Source: Streptomyces coacervatus (GTDB lineage Bacteria > Actinomycetota > Actinomycetes > Streptomycetales > Streptomycetaceae). From it: a stretch of DNA of 64,000 bases. A program made the translations under genes and the position numbers. The stretch lies in the NCBI RefSeq assembly GCF_029223485.1, contig NZ_JARHTP010000025.1:1-64000 (forward strand), in the 5' to 3' direction. Positions 33,381-41,834 of this stretch are shown in pieces (within the stretch, counting starts at the first letter, position 1; each line of letters opens with the position of its first letter). The notes under the pieces are model-generated. The model had not been told where the DNA came from and searched no databases. It saw only the letters and a list, made by a program, of their open reading frames with translations.

Positions 33381-33869
33381 CTACGCGTGCTTCCGCCGTC
33401 CCTCCACCATCAGCCGTGAACCGGTGCGGCGTTCGCCGAACACGTCGTCCGGGTTGGACAGGACGCAGCCGTCGAGGGAGAGGCAGCCGCAGCCGATGCA
33501 GTCCGTGAGGTGGTCGCGGAGGCGGTTGAGCTGGCTGATGCGTTCGTCGAGTTCGGAACGCCAGGCCTCGGAGAGGCGGGCCCAGTCCTCCCGGGTGGGG
33601 GTGCGTTCCTCGGGGAGTTCGGCGAGGGCCTCGCGGATGGTGGCCAGGGGGATGCCGACGCGCTGTGCGGCGCGGACGAAGGCGACCCGGCGCAGCGCGT
33701 CACGGTGGTAGCGGCGTTGGTTGCCCGTGGTCCGTCGGCTGCTGATCAGACCCTTGGACTCGTAGAAGTGGAGGGCGGAGACGGCGGCGCCGCTGCGTGC
33801 GGCGAGCTGGCCGACCGTGAGCTCGTGGATCTTCTCTGGAATCTGGGGCACCCCTCGAACCCTACCCAT
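33381..33869 (-). CDS. soxR: SoxR, redox-sensing MerR-family regulator
   Basis: 162 residues. MerR-type helix-turn-helix ELTVGQLAARSGAAVSALHF followed by YESKGLISSRRTTGNQRRYH, a dimerisation helix, and the [2Fe-2S] ligand motif CIGCGCLSLDGC (C-x2-C-x-C-x5-C). In Streptomyces SoxR responds to redox-active antibiotics such as actinorhodin rather than to superoxide as in enteric bacteria. ATG 33869 or GTG 33851 could be the start. Divergent from the MaoC gene; the gap holds a TetR-type operator but no obvious SoxR box. Confidence 0.95.
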   Translation of the reverse strand: MGRVRGVPQIPEKIHELTVGQLAARSGAAVSALHFYESKGLISSRRTTGNQRRYHRDALRRVAFVRAAQRVGIPLATIREALAELPEERTPTREDWARLSEAWRSELDERISQLNRLRDHLTDCIGCGCLSLDGCVLSNPDDVFGERRTGSRLMVEGRRKHA

Positions 33870-33903
33870 GCCTCCGTTGACACGGGCCCCGAGGCCGACC
33901 ATG

Positions 33904-33922
33904 CTAAGCAGTCGCTTAGAGT
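33904..33922. promoter_or_regulatory. Candidate TetR operator ahead of the MaoC gene
   Basis: CTAAGCAGTCGCTTAGAGT contains a perfect CTAAGC-N4-GCTTAG palindrome. It is 15 of 19 identical to the site at 35093-35111 upstream of the TetR gene that lies just beyond MaoC. Confidence 0.65.
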
Positions 33923-33942
33923 TTGGGACGAGGAGGCGGGAC

Positions 33943-34404
33943 ATGGCAGAGCCGAGGGTCTTCACGGGCGCCGACGAGCTGAAGGCGGCCGTGGGCGAGC
34001 AGCTCGGGTACACCGACTGGCTGGAGGTCGACCAGAAGCGGATCGATCTCTTCGCCGATGCCACCGGTGATCATCAGTGGATCCACGTCGATCCGGAGAA
34101 GGCCGCCGCCGGGCCGTTCGGGACCACCATCGCGCACGGGTATCTGACCCTGTCGCTGCTGCCGCTGTTCGGGCCGCAGCTGATCAAGGTCGAGGGTGTG
34201 AAGATGGGCGTCAACTACGGCACCAACAAGGTGCGTTTCCCCTCGCCGGTGCCGGTCGGCTCGCGGCTGCGGGCCACCGCGGCGATCACCGGGGTCGACG
34301 ACGTGGCGGGCGGCGTCCAGGTGACCGTCGCCTTCAGCGTCGGGCGCGAGGGCGGCGACAAGCCGGTGTGTGTCGCCGAGTCGGTGTCGCGCTACTACCT
34401 CTGA
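33943..34404 (+). CDS. MaoC-like (R)-specific enoyl-CoA hydratase
   Basis: 153 residues, hot-dog fold. The hydratase-2 motif FADATGDHQWIHVD supplies the catalytic Asp and His; TTIAHGYLTLSLLPLF and MGVNYGTNKVRFPSPVPVGS complete the family pattern. It hydrates trans-2-enoyl-CoA to (R)-3-hydroxyacyl-CoA in the cytosol. Start ATG with GAGGAGG. The operator at 33904 suggests repression by the TetR encoded at 34418-35044, with which it converges. Confidence 0.9.
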   Translation: MAEPRVFTGADELKAAVGEQLGYTDWLEVDQKRIDLFADATGDHQWIHVDPEKAAAGPFGTTIAHGYLTLSLLPLFGPQLIKVEGVKMGVNYGTNKVRFPSPVPVGSRLRATAAITGVDDVAGGVQVTVAFSVGREGGDKPVCVAESVSRYYL

Positions 34405-34417
34405 TACCTCTGAGCGG

Positions 34418-35044
34418 TCATTTGGCCGCTCCCACCATCCGCAGCACGAGGTCGGCGTCGAGCGCGCCGACCTCGTCCGGCGTCCAGGGCCCGTCGACGT
34501 TGAACCAGCGGGCGACGTCGATGCAGAGCGACATGACGGCGAGGGTCGTGCCCTTCACGTCCAGCACGTCGAACTCGCCGGCCGCCACACCGTCCTCGAT
34601 GATCCCCCGCACCTCGGCGTCGCACTGCCGGCGCAGCGCGAGGATCTCCTCACGGGCGTCCGGACCGAGCGAGTCCAGCTCGTACTGCACGACCCGGGCG
34701 GTGGTCCGTCCGCCCGCGTGCCAGCGGACGAAGGAACTCACCGCGTCGGCGAGCCGCTCGGCCGCGGTGCCTTCGCGCCGGGCCGCCGTCTGCAGGATCT
34801 CCAGCGCCTTCTCGTGACCGATCCGGCTGATCCGGTGGAGCAGCTCTTCCTTGGTTTTGTAGTGGATGTAGAGCGCGGCGGGGCTCATGCCGGCGCGACC
34901 CGCGATGTCACGGGTCGTCGTGGCGTGGTACCCGCGCTCGGCGAAGGCCTCCACCGCGGCGATCAGCAACCGCCGGGCCGCGTCGGGCGTGACCTCGCCC
35001 CACGCCGACGTCTCGCCGTCGGCCGTCTCCTCCGCGGTACTCAT
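34418..35044 (-). CDS. TetR regulator (acyl-CoA metabolism type)
   Basis: 208 residues. Helix-turn-helix YHATTTRDIAGRAGMSPAAL then YIHYKTKEELLHRISRIGHE. The C-terminal domain ends DVARWFNVDGPWTPDEVGAL, as in KstR2-like and related lipid regulators. Its own upstream region carries CTGAGCGAGCGCTTAGAGT, almost the same as the palindrome ahead of the MaoC gene. Autoregulation and control of MaoC are inferred. Confidence 0.9.
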   Translation of the reverse strand: MSTAEETADGETSAWGEVTPDAARRLLIAAVEAFAERGYHATTTRDIAGRAGMSPAALYIHYKTKEELLHRISRIGHEKALEILQTAARREGTAAERLADAVSSFVRWHAGGRTTARVVQYELDSLGPDAREEILALRRQCDAEVRGIIEDGVAAGEFDVLDVKGTTLAVMSLCIDVARWFNVDGPWTPDEVGALDADLVLRMVGAAK

Positions 35045-35092
35045 CGCTCGCTCGCCCCTCTCTCCGACAGAACCCCCACCATACAGCCGAAG

Positions 35093-35111
35093 CTGAGCGA
35101 GCGCTTAGAGT
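35093..35111. promoter_or_regulatory. Candidate autoregulatory TetR operator
   Basis: CTGAGCGAGCGCTTAGAGT, half-sites CTGAGC and GCTTAG with a four-base centre. It lies about 50 bases ahead of the minus-strand TetR gene and matches the MaoC operator. Confidence 0.6.
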
Positions 35112-35136
35112 GCCCGCTGAGCGCTTTCGGAGCCGG

Positions 35137-35424
35137 TCAGAGCTTCTCGAAGGGGTCGTGCTCGGCCAGCAGCTTCTCCAGCCGGGCCTGGTCGACGCGG
35201 CTGACGATCTGCCCGGCCTCCTGCCGGTCCCGGATCACCTTGGCCAGCGTGAAGGCGGAGGTGACCAGGTACAGCACGGCGATGGCGAGGAAGCCGCGCA
35301 CCCAGGCGTTGGCGTCCAGCCGGAAGATCCCGACGGCCGTGGCGATCATGGCGAGGGAGAAGGAAGCGACGGCCTGGCCGTAGAAGGCGGCCGTGCTCTG
35401 CTGCTTGACCGGTGTGTCACTCAT
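35137..35424 (-). CDS. YiaA/YiaB family membrane protein
   Basis: 95 residues with two helices, FYGQAVASFSLAMIATAVGI and GFLAIAVLYLVTSAFTLAKV, matching the YiaAB two-helix domain. The C-terminus is charged and cytosolic (RVDQARLEKLLAEHDPFEKL). ATG 35424 is chosen for the family-typical start MSDTPVK. Function unknown. Confidence 0.85.
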   Translation of the reverse strand: MSDTPVKQQSTAAFYGQAVASFSLAMIATAVGIFRLDANAWVRGFLAIAVLYLVTSAFTLAKVIRDRQEAGQIVSRVDQARLEKLLAEHDPFEKL

Positions 35425-35485
35425 GCGATCAAGAGTCGCCGGACGTGGCCCGCGCCACATCCGCCGAGATACTCAGCTCAGGTAC

Positions 35486-36637
35486 TCAGAACGCCGAAAC
35501 CCCCGTCAGCGCACGCCCGATGAGAAGTTTCTGGATCTGGCTGGTGCCCTCGTAGAGGGTCATCACACGGGCGTCGCGCAGCAGCTTGCCCGCCGGGTAC
35601 TCGTCGATGTAGCCGTAGCCGCCGAAGACCTGGAGGGCGTTGTTGGCGGCACGGACGGCTGCCTCCGAGGCGAAGAGCTTGGCCTTGGAGGACTCGACGG
35701 CGAAGGGCTGCCCGCGGTCGATCAGGTCGGCGACCCGCCAGGTGAGGAGCCGCGCCGCGTCCACGTCGACGGCGATGTCACTGATCAGCTCCTGTACGAG
35801 CTGGTGCTGTGCGATGGACTTGCCGAACTGCTCGCGCTCGCCCGCGTACTTCACCGCCGCGTCCAGCGCGGCCTGGGCTATGCCCACACAGCCCGCCGCG
35901 ACCGACATCCGCCCCTTGGCCAGGGCCGACATGGCGACGGAGAAGCCCTTGCCCTCCTCGCCCAGCATCGCGGAGGCAGGGACTCGTACGTCCTCAAGGG
36001 CCAGCTCGGCCGTCGCCTGGCCGCGCAGGCCGAGCTTGCCGTGGATGGTGCGGCGGGTCAGACCGGGGGTGTCGGTCGGGACCAGGAAGGCGGAGACGCC
36101 CTTGTGGCCGGGGGCGTCGGTGGAGCGGGCGAACAGCAGCACCACATCGGCCCAAGTGCCGTTCGTGATGAACATCTTGGTGCCGTTGATGACGTAGTCG
36201 TCGCCGTCGCGCACCGCGCGCGTGGAGAGGTTGCCGGCGTCGGAGCCGGTGCCCGGCTCGGTGAGGCCGAAGCAGCCGACGTACTCGCCGGAGGTGAGCC
36301 CGGGCAGCCACTGCCGCTTCTGGTCCTCGCTCCCCCAGGCGGCGATCGTCTTGGCGACCAGCCCGAGCGACACGGACACGATGCCGCGCACGGAGGAGTC
36401 ACCGCGCCCGAGCTCCTCCGTGACCAGGCAGTACGCGAGGTGGTCGCCGCCCGAGCCGCCGTACTCCTCGTCGACGGTCAGACCGAGGAAGCCGACCTCG
36501 CCGAGCTTCTTCACAATGGACCGGTCGACTTCCTCCGCCCGGTCCCAGGCGATCACGTTCGGGGCGATCTCGCGGTCCACGAAGTCCTTGGCGAGCCGCC
36601 GGACGGCTTGCTGCTCGTCGCTGAGCTCCAGATTCAT
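35486..36637 (-). CDS. Acyl-CoA dehydrogenase
   Basis: 383 residues, classic short/medium-chain ACAD. Flavin motif CFGLTEPGTGSDAGNL, FITNGTWADVVLLFA, the QFGKSIAQHQLVQ region, QVFGGYGYIDEYPAGKLLRD, and C-terminal MTLYEGTSQIQKLLIGR with the catalytic Glu in EGTSQ. It oxidises an acyl-CoA to trans-2-enoyl-CoA and passes electrons to ETF. ATG 36637 with GGGTGG five bases upstream. Divergent from a TetR gene; a 19-base palindrome lies between them. Confidence 0.93.
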   Translation of the reverse strand: MNLELSDEQQAVRRLAKDFVDREIAPNVIAWDRAEEVDRSIVKKLGEVGFLGLTVDEEYGGSGGDHLAYCLVTEELGRGDSSVRGIVSVSLGLVAKTIAAWGSEDQKRQWLPGLTSGEYVGCFGLTEPGTGSDAGNLSTRAVRDGDDYVINGTKMFITNGTWADVVLLFARSTDAPGHKGVSAFLVPTDTPGLTRRTIHGKLGLRGQATAELALEDVRVPASAMLGEEGKGFSVAMSALAKGRMSVAAGCVGIAQAALDAAVKYAGEREQFGKSIAQHQLVQELISDIAVDVDAARLLTWRVADLIDRGQPFAVESSKAKLFASEAAVRAANNALQVFGGYGYIDEYPAGKLLRDARVMTLYEGTSQIQKLLIGRALTGVSAF

Positions 36638-36680
36638 GACCGGCCACCCCACTTGAGATCCCGCACAATCCTACACATTT

Positions 36681-36699
36681 AAATTAGCACTGCTAGTTT
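36681..36699. promoter_or_regulatory. Candidate TetR operator between acyl-CoA dehydrogenase and TetR genes
   Basis: AAATTAGCACTGCTAGTTT is symmetric at all but one pair of positions around its centre. It overlaps the expected -35 region of the TetR promoter. A close relative, AAACTAGCGACGTTAGTTT, lies at 41835-41853 ahead of the aldehyde dehydrogenase gene. Confidence 0.7.
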
Positions 36700-36713
36700 C
36701 AGTCGCGCAGCCC

Positions 36714-36727
36714 TACTATGTGCGCCA
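36714..36727 (+). promoter_or_regulatory. Possible promoter of a leaderless TetR transcript
   Basis: TACTAT at 36714-36719 is a good -10 box, and the A of the ATG at 36727 lies seven bases downstream. No ribosome site precedes the ATG. Together these suggest a transcript that begins at the start codon. Confidence 0.45.
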
Positions 36728-37368
36728 TGGCCCGACCGCGCAAGCCCCTGCTCAGCACCGACCGCATCGTCGAGACGGCACGCGCGCTGGTGGACGCGGA
36801 GGGCCTCGCGGCCGTCTCCACGCGTCGGCTCGCCGCGGAGCTGGGGGTGAGCGGGCCCTCGCTCTACAACCACTTCCGCACCAAGGACGAGATCCTGGAG
36901 GCGGTCGCCGACTCGGTGAGCGCACAGGTCGACCTGTCGATGTTCGAGGACGGCCGGGAGTGGCGGACCGCGCTGCACGACTGGGCCGTCTCCTACCGGG
37001 CCGCGCTGCGCGACCACCCCAACATCGTCCCGGTACTCGCCCAGGGACCCGGCCGCCGTCCCGCCGGACTGCGCCTCGCGGACGCCGTCTACGGCGCGAT
37101 GGTCCAGGCGGGCTGGCCGCCGGCGCAGGCCACCTCCATCGGTGCGCTGATGCGGTACTTCATCATGGGCTCCGCGCTCGGCTCCTTCGCCGGGGGTTTC
37201 GTGGACGACGAGAGCGCGTACGACCCCGCCGACTATCCGCATCTCGGCCAGGCGCACCTGCTCGCCGAGCAGCAGGAGAAGATCGACGAGCGGGCCTTCG
37301 AGACGGGCCTCACGGCGCTGCTCGACGGGCTGGTGCAGCAGTACGAGCAGGTGAAGCGGGCCGTTTAG
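36727..37368 (+). CDS. TetR regulator controlling a divergent acyl-CoA dehydrogenase
   Basis: 213 residues from ATG 36727 (ATG 36718 adds three). N-terminal MARPRKPLLSTDRIVETARA, helix-turn-helix AVSTRRLAAELGVSGPSLYN followed by HFRTKDEILEAVADSV, and a TetR_C domain of the type found beside acyl-CoA and drug-efflux genes. The palindrome in the divergent promoter and its near copy ahead of the aldehyde dehydrogenase suggest it represses both units. The mRNA is probably leaderless. Confidence 0.9.
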   Translation: MARPRKPLLSTDRIVETARALVDAEGLAAVSTRRLAAELGVSGPSLYNHFRTKDEILEAVADSVSAQVDLSMFEDGREWRTALHDWAVSYRAALRDHPNIVPVLAQGPGRRPAGLRLADAVYGAMVQAGWPPAQATSIGALMRYFIMGSALGSFAGGFVDDESAYDPADYPHLGQAHLLAEQQEKIDERAFETGLTALLDGLVQQYEQVKRAV

Positions 37369-37415
37369 CGACAGTTCGGCGGGCGCCGAAGTGTCCGTGT
37401 CCCATGCTGGGGTGC

Positions 37416-38126
37416 ATGACCACCAGGGAACCCCAGGCGCCGCAGCTGGCCCGGCTGGCCGGACTGTTCGCCGACGAGACACGGGCCGCGTGTCTGCTGG
37501 CGCTGCTCGACGGGCGTGCATGGACCGCGAGTGAGCTGGCGCGGCATGCGGGGGTCGCGGCATCGACGCTGAGCGAACATCTGGGCAAGCTCGTCGCGGG
37601 CGGATTGCTGGCCGAGGAACGGCAGGGCCGGCATCGGTACGTACGTCTCGCCGATGCGCGGGTTGCGCAGCTGGTGGAGGATCTGGCCGCGCAGGTGGGG
37701 CCGGGGGATGCCGTACGGCCGCGGGGGCTTCGGGAGTCGAGTGCCGGGGCGGCGATGGCGCGGGGGCGTACGTGTTACGACCATCTGGCGGGGCGGCTGG
37801 GGATTGCGGTGACGGATGGGATGACGGCCCACGGGCTGCTGATCCAGGACACCGGCTTCGCGCTCACGGACGCGGGGGTGACGTGGTTCGATTCCGTCGG
37901 GATCGCTCTCGACCGCAAGGGGCGGCGTCCGCTGGCGCGGGCGTGCCTGGACTGGACCGAACGCCGACCGCATCTCGCGGGTGTCGCGGGCGCCGCCCTG
38001 TGCCGACATGCACTGGAGTCCGGGTGGTGCGTGCGGATCGGCTCCGAACGCGCGGTGAGGGTGACGCCGACAGGTGAGCAAGCACTGGCCGCGCTCTTGG
38101 GAATCGAGACAACGGCGTTGCACTGA
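37416..38126 (+). CDS. ArsR-type winged-helix regulator
   Basis: 236 residues. Residues 10-80 form a winged helix: FADETRAACLLALLDGRAWT, ASELARHAGVAASTLSEHLG, KLVAGGLLAEERQGRHRYVR. The C-terminal 150 residues form a separate domain containing RTCYDHLAGRLGIAVTDGM, which resembles the putative sensor part of a common actinobacterial regulator family. No metal-binding CxC motif of classical ArsR is seen at the usual place. It precedes an EamA exporter gene and may control it; the gap between them carries a dispersed repeat. Confidence 0.85.
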   Translation: MTTREPQAPQLARLAGLFADETRAACLLALLDGRAWTASELARHAGVAASTLSEHLGKLVAGGLLAEERQGRHRYVRLADARVAQLVEDLAAQVGPGDAVRPRGLRESSAGAAMARGRTCYDHLAGRLGIAVTDGMTAHGLLIQDTGFALTDAGVTWFDSVGIALDRKGRRPLARACLDWTERRPHLAGVAGAALCRHALESGWCVRIGSERAVRVTPTGEQALAALLGIETTALH

Positions 38127-38190
38127 GCGCCCCCAAAGGGGCGCGGGGAACTGCGCGACAAGCCACAACGCACCCGCAGCTACACGCCGT
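38127..38190 (+). repeat. Dispersed hairpin repeat, copy 4
   Basis: Starts directly after the regulator stop. GCGCCCC-CAAA-GGGGCGC hairpin, then GGGGAACTGCGCGACAAGCC and ACAACGCACCCGCAG, one of the two best-preserved tails in the window. Confidence 0.9.
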
Positions 38191-38241
38191 CCGAAATCCG
38201 CGAGCTCTCAACCCCTACCTCTACCTAGCCTCTGGAGCATG

Positions 38242-39216
38242 ATGAACTTCCGTCGCACCGACCTGCTCGCCCCCGCGGCCGCCGCAGTCACTGTTGTGTT
38301 GTGGGCCTCCGCCTTCGTTTCCATCCGTAGTGCTGGGGGCGCGTACTCGCCGGGAGCGCTGGCGCTCGGGCGGTTGTCGGCCGGGGCCCTGGCTCTGGGA
38401 GTTATCTGTCTGGTTCGGCGGGAAGGGTTGCCGCCGCGGGCCGCCTGGCGGGGGATCGCGATATCCGGGGTGCTCTGGTTCGGGTTCTACATGGTCGTCC
38501 TGAACTGGGGCGAGCAGCAGGTGGACGCCGGTACGGCCGCGCTGGTGGTGAACATCGGGCCCATCCTGATCGCTCTGCTCGGTGCGCGGCTGCTCGGGGA
38601 TCCGATGCCGCCGCGGCTGCTGGCAGGGATGGCGGTGTCGTTCGCGGGGGCCGTGGCAGTGGGCCTGTCGATGTCGGGCGGGGGCGGCTCCTCCGTACTC
38701 GGCGTGGTGTTGTGTCTGCTTGCGGCGGTCGGTTATGCGGGCGGGGTCGTCGCGCAGAAGCCCGCTCTGGCGAAGGCCAGTGCGTTGCAGGTGACGACGT
38801 TCGGGTGTCTTGTCGGGGCGGTGGGGTGTCTGCCGTTCGCCGGGCAGTTGGTGAGCGAGGCGGCCGACGCGCCGGTGTCGGCGACGCTCAACATGGTTTA
38901 TCTGGGCGTGTTTCCGACCGCTCTCGCCTTTACGACCTGGGCGTACGCCCTGGCCCGTACGACCGCCAGCCGCATGGGCGCGACGACCTACGCGGTGCCC
39001 GCGCTGGTCGTGCTGATGTCGTGGCTGGCGCTCGGTGAGGTGCCCGGGCTGCTCACGCTGGGCGGCGGTGTGCTGTGCCTGGCGGGTGTGGCGGTTTCGC
39101 GGTCCCGGCCCCGGAAGACGGCAGCCGTGCGGAGCGCTGCCGCGGTGGCTACGGATGTGCACGATGGCTGTACGGAGCATCTGGGGGCTCCGCCCCCAGA
39201 CCCCCGATCGGCCTGA
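38242..39216 (+). CDS. EamA/DMT family exporter with repeat-derived tail
   Basis: 324 residues with ten predicted helices in two EamA repeats (VVLWASAFVSIRSAGG; then AAVGYAGGVVAQKPALAKAS; VYLGVFPTALAFTTWAYALA). Drug/metabolite transporter superfamily, substrate unknown. The end of the protein, EHLGAPPPDPRSA, is encoded by the edge of a dispersed repeat of the second family, so the original C-terminus has been replaced or extended. ATG 38242 has a better-spaced GGAG than the ATG at 38239. Confidence 0.85.
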   Translation: MNFRRTDLLAPAAAAVTVVLWASAFVSIRSAGGAYSPGALALGRLSAGALALGVICLVRREGLPPRAAWRGIAISGVLWFGFYMVVLNWGEQQVDAGTAALVVNIGPILIALLGARLLGDPMPPRLLAGMAVSFAGAVAVGLSMSGGGGSSVLGVVLCLLAAVGYAGGVVAQKPALAKASALQVTTFGCLVGAVGCLPFAGQLVSEAADAPVSATLNMVYLGVFPTALAFTTWAYALARTTASRMGATTYAVPALVVLMSWLALGEVPGLLTLGGGVLCLAGVAVSRSRPRKTAAVRSAAAVATDVHDGCTEHLGAPPPDPRSA

Positions 39217-39298
39217 ACGGCCTCGTCCTCAAACGCCGGACAGGCTGAAAGACCTCGCCCCCGGACGGGCTGGAGATCCACGACCCCGGACGGGCTAG
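39180..39298 (-). repeat. Dispersed repeat, second family, copy 2
   Basis: Minus-oriented. Contains CTGGGGGC/GCCCCCAG inverted arms, the CCTCGTCCTCAAACGCCGGA segment (complement of the family core) and two tandem CCCCGGACGGGCT units at the far end. It reaches into the stop codon of the EamA gene and that of the convergent alcohol dehydrogenase. Confidence 0.8.
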
Positions 39299-40377
39299 AA
39301 GACCACAAGTGCCCGTCCGCCCCTGCCCACCAGCATGTTCTCGAACGCCGCCGGGATCCCCTCCAGGCCGATCCGCTCCGTCACCAGTGCGCCCAGGTCC
39401 AGGCGGCCCGCTCGTACGTGCTCGGCCAGTACGGGGAGGTCCTTCGCCGGGTCCGAGTTGCCGTACACGCACCCCGCCAGGGTCCTGCCCCAGTGGAAGA
39501 TCTCCAGGGCGTTGAAGGTGACCTGCTGGTCCTTGCCGCCGATGCCGACCACCGTCGTGCGGCCGCCGCGGCGGGTGGAGTCCCAGGCCGTGCGGATCGT
39601 CGAGGCGCGGCCCACGCATTCGATCGCCACGTCGACGCCTTGTTTGTCCGTCAGTCCGCGGATCTCCCGGGCCGTCGTCTCGGAGGCGAGGACGTAGTCC
39701 GTGGCGCCCGCGGTGCGCGCCAACTCCTCCTTCTCCGGGGAGACATCAACCGCGACGATGCGTGCGGCGCCCGCGATGCGTGCCGCCTGGAGCGCCGCCA
39801 GGCCCACTCCCCCGACGCCGTACACCGCCACCGTCTCGCCGGGCCGGACCTGCGCCGAGTGGTGGACGGCGCCGTAGCCGGTGAGGACGGCGCAGCCCAG
39901 GAGGGCCGCGTCCGTGAGGGGGATGCCCTCGGGCAGGGGCAGGACGCAGGCCGCCGAGACGACCGTCTCCTCGGCGAACGCGGCGACATTGAGGCCGGGG
40001 TGGAGGTCGGAGCCGTCGGAGGAACGGTGGGCATAGACGTCCGCGGCACCGTTCAGGGCGTTGGCGCACAGCCACACCTCGCCGAGTGTGCAGGCGTGGC
40101 AACTGCCGCAGGACGGGGCCCAGTTGAGGACGACCTCGGCGCCGGGCGAGACATGGGTGACGCCCTCGCCGACGGCGACGACCGTGCCGGCACCCTCGTG
40201 GCCGAGGACGGCGGGGACCGGCACCCGCATGGTGCCGTTGGACAGCGACAGGTCGGAGTGGCACACCCCGGCGGCGGCGAGACGGACCCGGACCTGGCCG
40301 GGGCCGGGGTCCGGGAGGTCGATGCCGGTGATCTCCAGCGGGGCGCCCACGGCGGGAAGAACTGCTGCGCGAACCAT
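39295..40377 (-). CDS. Zinc-dependent alcohol dehydrogenase
   Basis: 360 residues. Catalytic zinc site GVCHSD and GHEGAGTV, structural zinc cysteines in CGSCHACTLGEVWLC (C-x2-C-x2-C-x7-C), cofactor loop GVGGVG, and Asp in VAVDVSPEK pointing to NAD rather than NADP. It resembles class III/benzyl-alcohol-type dehydrogenases. It follows the aldehyde dehydrogenase gene by 11 bases, so the pair would oxidise an alcohol through its aldehyde to an acid. Confidence 0.9.
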   Translation of the reverse strand: MVRAAVLPAVGAPLEITGIDLPDPGPGQVRVRLAAAGVCHSDLSLSNGTMRVPVPAVLGHEGAGTVVAVGEGVTHVSPGAEVVLNWAPSCGSCHACTLGEVWLCANALNGAADVYAHRSSDGSDLHPGLNVAAFAEETVVSAACVLPLPEGIPLTDAALLGCAVLTGYGAVHHSAQVRPGETVAVYGVGGVGLAALQAARIAGAARIVAVDVSPEKEELARTAGATDYVLASETTAREIRGLTDKQGVDVAIECVGRASTIRTAWDSTRRGGRTTVVGIGGKDQQVTFNALEIFHWGRTLAGCVYGNSDPAKDLPVLAEHVRAGRLDLGALVTERIGLEGIPAAFENMLVGRGGRALVVF

Positions 40378-40388
40378 GGATACGCTCC

Positions 40389-41777
40389 TCAGAACTGCAG
40401 GGACTTGGTCTGGAGGTACTCGGACAGGCCGTGTGTGCCGAGTTCCCGGCCGACGCCGGACTGCTTGTAACCGCCGAAGGGGGCAAGGGGGTTGAAGCGG
40501 CCGCCGTTGATGTCGACCTGGCCGGTCTCCATGCGACGGGCGAAGGCCACCGCCTCGGTCTCGTCACCCGCCCACACGGCGCCCGCGAGGCCGTAGAGCG
40601 TGCCGTTGGCGATGCGCAGGGCGTCCTCCTCGTCCTCGTAGCGGAGGATGGACAGGACCGGGCCGAAGATCTCCTCCTGGGCGATCGTCATCTCGGGGGT
40701 GACGTCGGCGAAGACCGTCGGTGAGATGAAGTAGCCCTGTTCGCGCGGGGATTCGGTGCCGCCGGCGACCAGCCGCGCGCCCTCGGCCACGCCCTTGTCG
40801 ATGTAACTCAGCACCCTGGCCCGCTGCTTGGCGTTCACGACCGGGCCGATGCGGTCGCCGTACTTGGCGGCGGCGGTGGCGGCCAGCGCGACCGCCTCCT
40901 CGTACCGGTCCCGGTGTACGAGCATGCGCGTCCAGGCGCTGCACGTCTGGCCGGAGTTGGACATGACGTTGGCGACGCCGACATTGACCGCCTTGGCGAG
41001 GTCGGCGCTCGGGAGGATGACGTTGGCGGACTTGCCGCCCAGCTCCAGGGCGACCTTCTTGATCGCGGCGCCCGCCGTCGCGCCGATCTGCCGGCCGACG
41101 GCCGTGGAGCCGGTGAAGGAGACCAGGTCGACGCCCGGGTGCTCGGCGAGTGCCTGGCCCGCGACCGGGCCGAGTCCGGTGACCAGGTTGAAGACGCCTG
41201 CGGGGAGTCCCGCCTCGTGGACCGCCTCGGCGAACAGCTGGGCGGTGAGCGGGGTGTCCTCGGCGGGCTTCAGGACCATCGTGCAGCCCGCCGCGAGCGC
41301 CGGGGCGACCTTGGCGACGATCTGGTGCAGGGGGTAGTTCCAGGGCGTGATCGCGCCGACCACGCCGACCGGCTCCAGGAGGACGGTCGAGTTGCCGGCC
41401 TTCTCCTCGAAGGCGTACGTCGCCGCCATCTCGGCGTACGAGCCCGCGACCGCGATCGGCACGGCGGCATGGACGTTCTGCGAGAACTGCAGGGGCGAGC
41501 CGAGCTCTGCGGTGACCGTCTCGGCGACCTCGTCCTTGCGCGCCACGAGGACGTCCCTCAGCGCGGCAAGCCGTGCGGCCCGCTCGGCGGGCGGGGTCGC
41601 GGCCCAGGCCGGGAAGGCGGCACGGGCGGCCCGTACGGCCGCATCGACGTCCTCCGCCACCCCCGCGGGAACCCGGCCGATCACCTGCTCGTCAACGGGG
41701 TTCACAACCTCGATCACGTCCTGACCTGCAGCGGGCCGCCAGGCGCCGTCGATGTACAGGCCGTCGTGTGCCTTCAT
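40389..41777 (-). CDS. Aldehyde dehydrogenase (NAD(P)+)
   Basis: 462 residues. Conserved ALDH blocks: GAITPWNYPLHQIVAKVAPA, FTGSTAVGRQIG, Glu in LELGGKSANVI, and catalytic Cys in NSGQTCSAWTR. The C-terminus RFNPLAPFGGYKQSGVGREL is typical of betaine/aromatic aldehyde groups. ATG 41777 with GGAGGAG decides the start. First gene of a two-gene unit with the alcohol dehydrogenase; a palindrome at 41835-41853 is its likely operator. Confidence 0.92.
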   Translation of the reverse strand: MKAHDGLYIDGAWRPAAGQDVIEVVNPVDEQVIGRVPAGVAEDVDAAVRAARAAFPAWAATPPAERAARLAALRDVLVARKDEVAETVTAELGSPLQFSQNVHAAVPIAVAGSYAEMAATYAFEEKAGNSTVLLEPVGVVGAITPWNYPLHQIVAKVAPALAAGCTMVLKPAEDTPLTAQLFAEAVHEAGLPAGVFNLVTGLGPVAGQALAEHPGVDLVSFTGSTAVGRQIGATAGAAIKKVALELGGKSANVILPSADLAKAVNVGVANVMSNSGQTCSAWTRMLVHRDRYEEAVALAATAAAKYGDRIGPVVNAKQRARVLSYIDKGVAEGARLVAGGTESPREQGYFISPTVFADVTPEMTIAQEEIFGPVLSILRYEDEEDALRIANGTLYGLAGAVWAGDETEAVAFARRMETGQVDINGGRFNPLAPFGGYKQSGVGRELGTHGLSEYLQTKSLQF

Positions 41778-41834
41778 GGTGCTCCTCCGGGGGCGGGGTG
41801 CGTCGTCCGCATCAAAACCTACCGACAGGCACAC

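Noticed and set aside
16257..39298. The repeated elements as a CRISPR array or insertion sequences
   Set aside because: Copies are kilobases apart with no regular spacers, no cas genes, no transposase and no target-site duplications that I could recognise.
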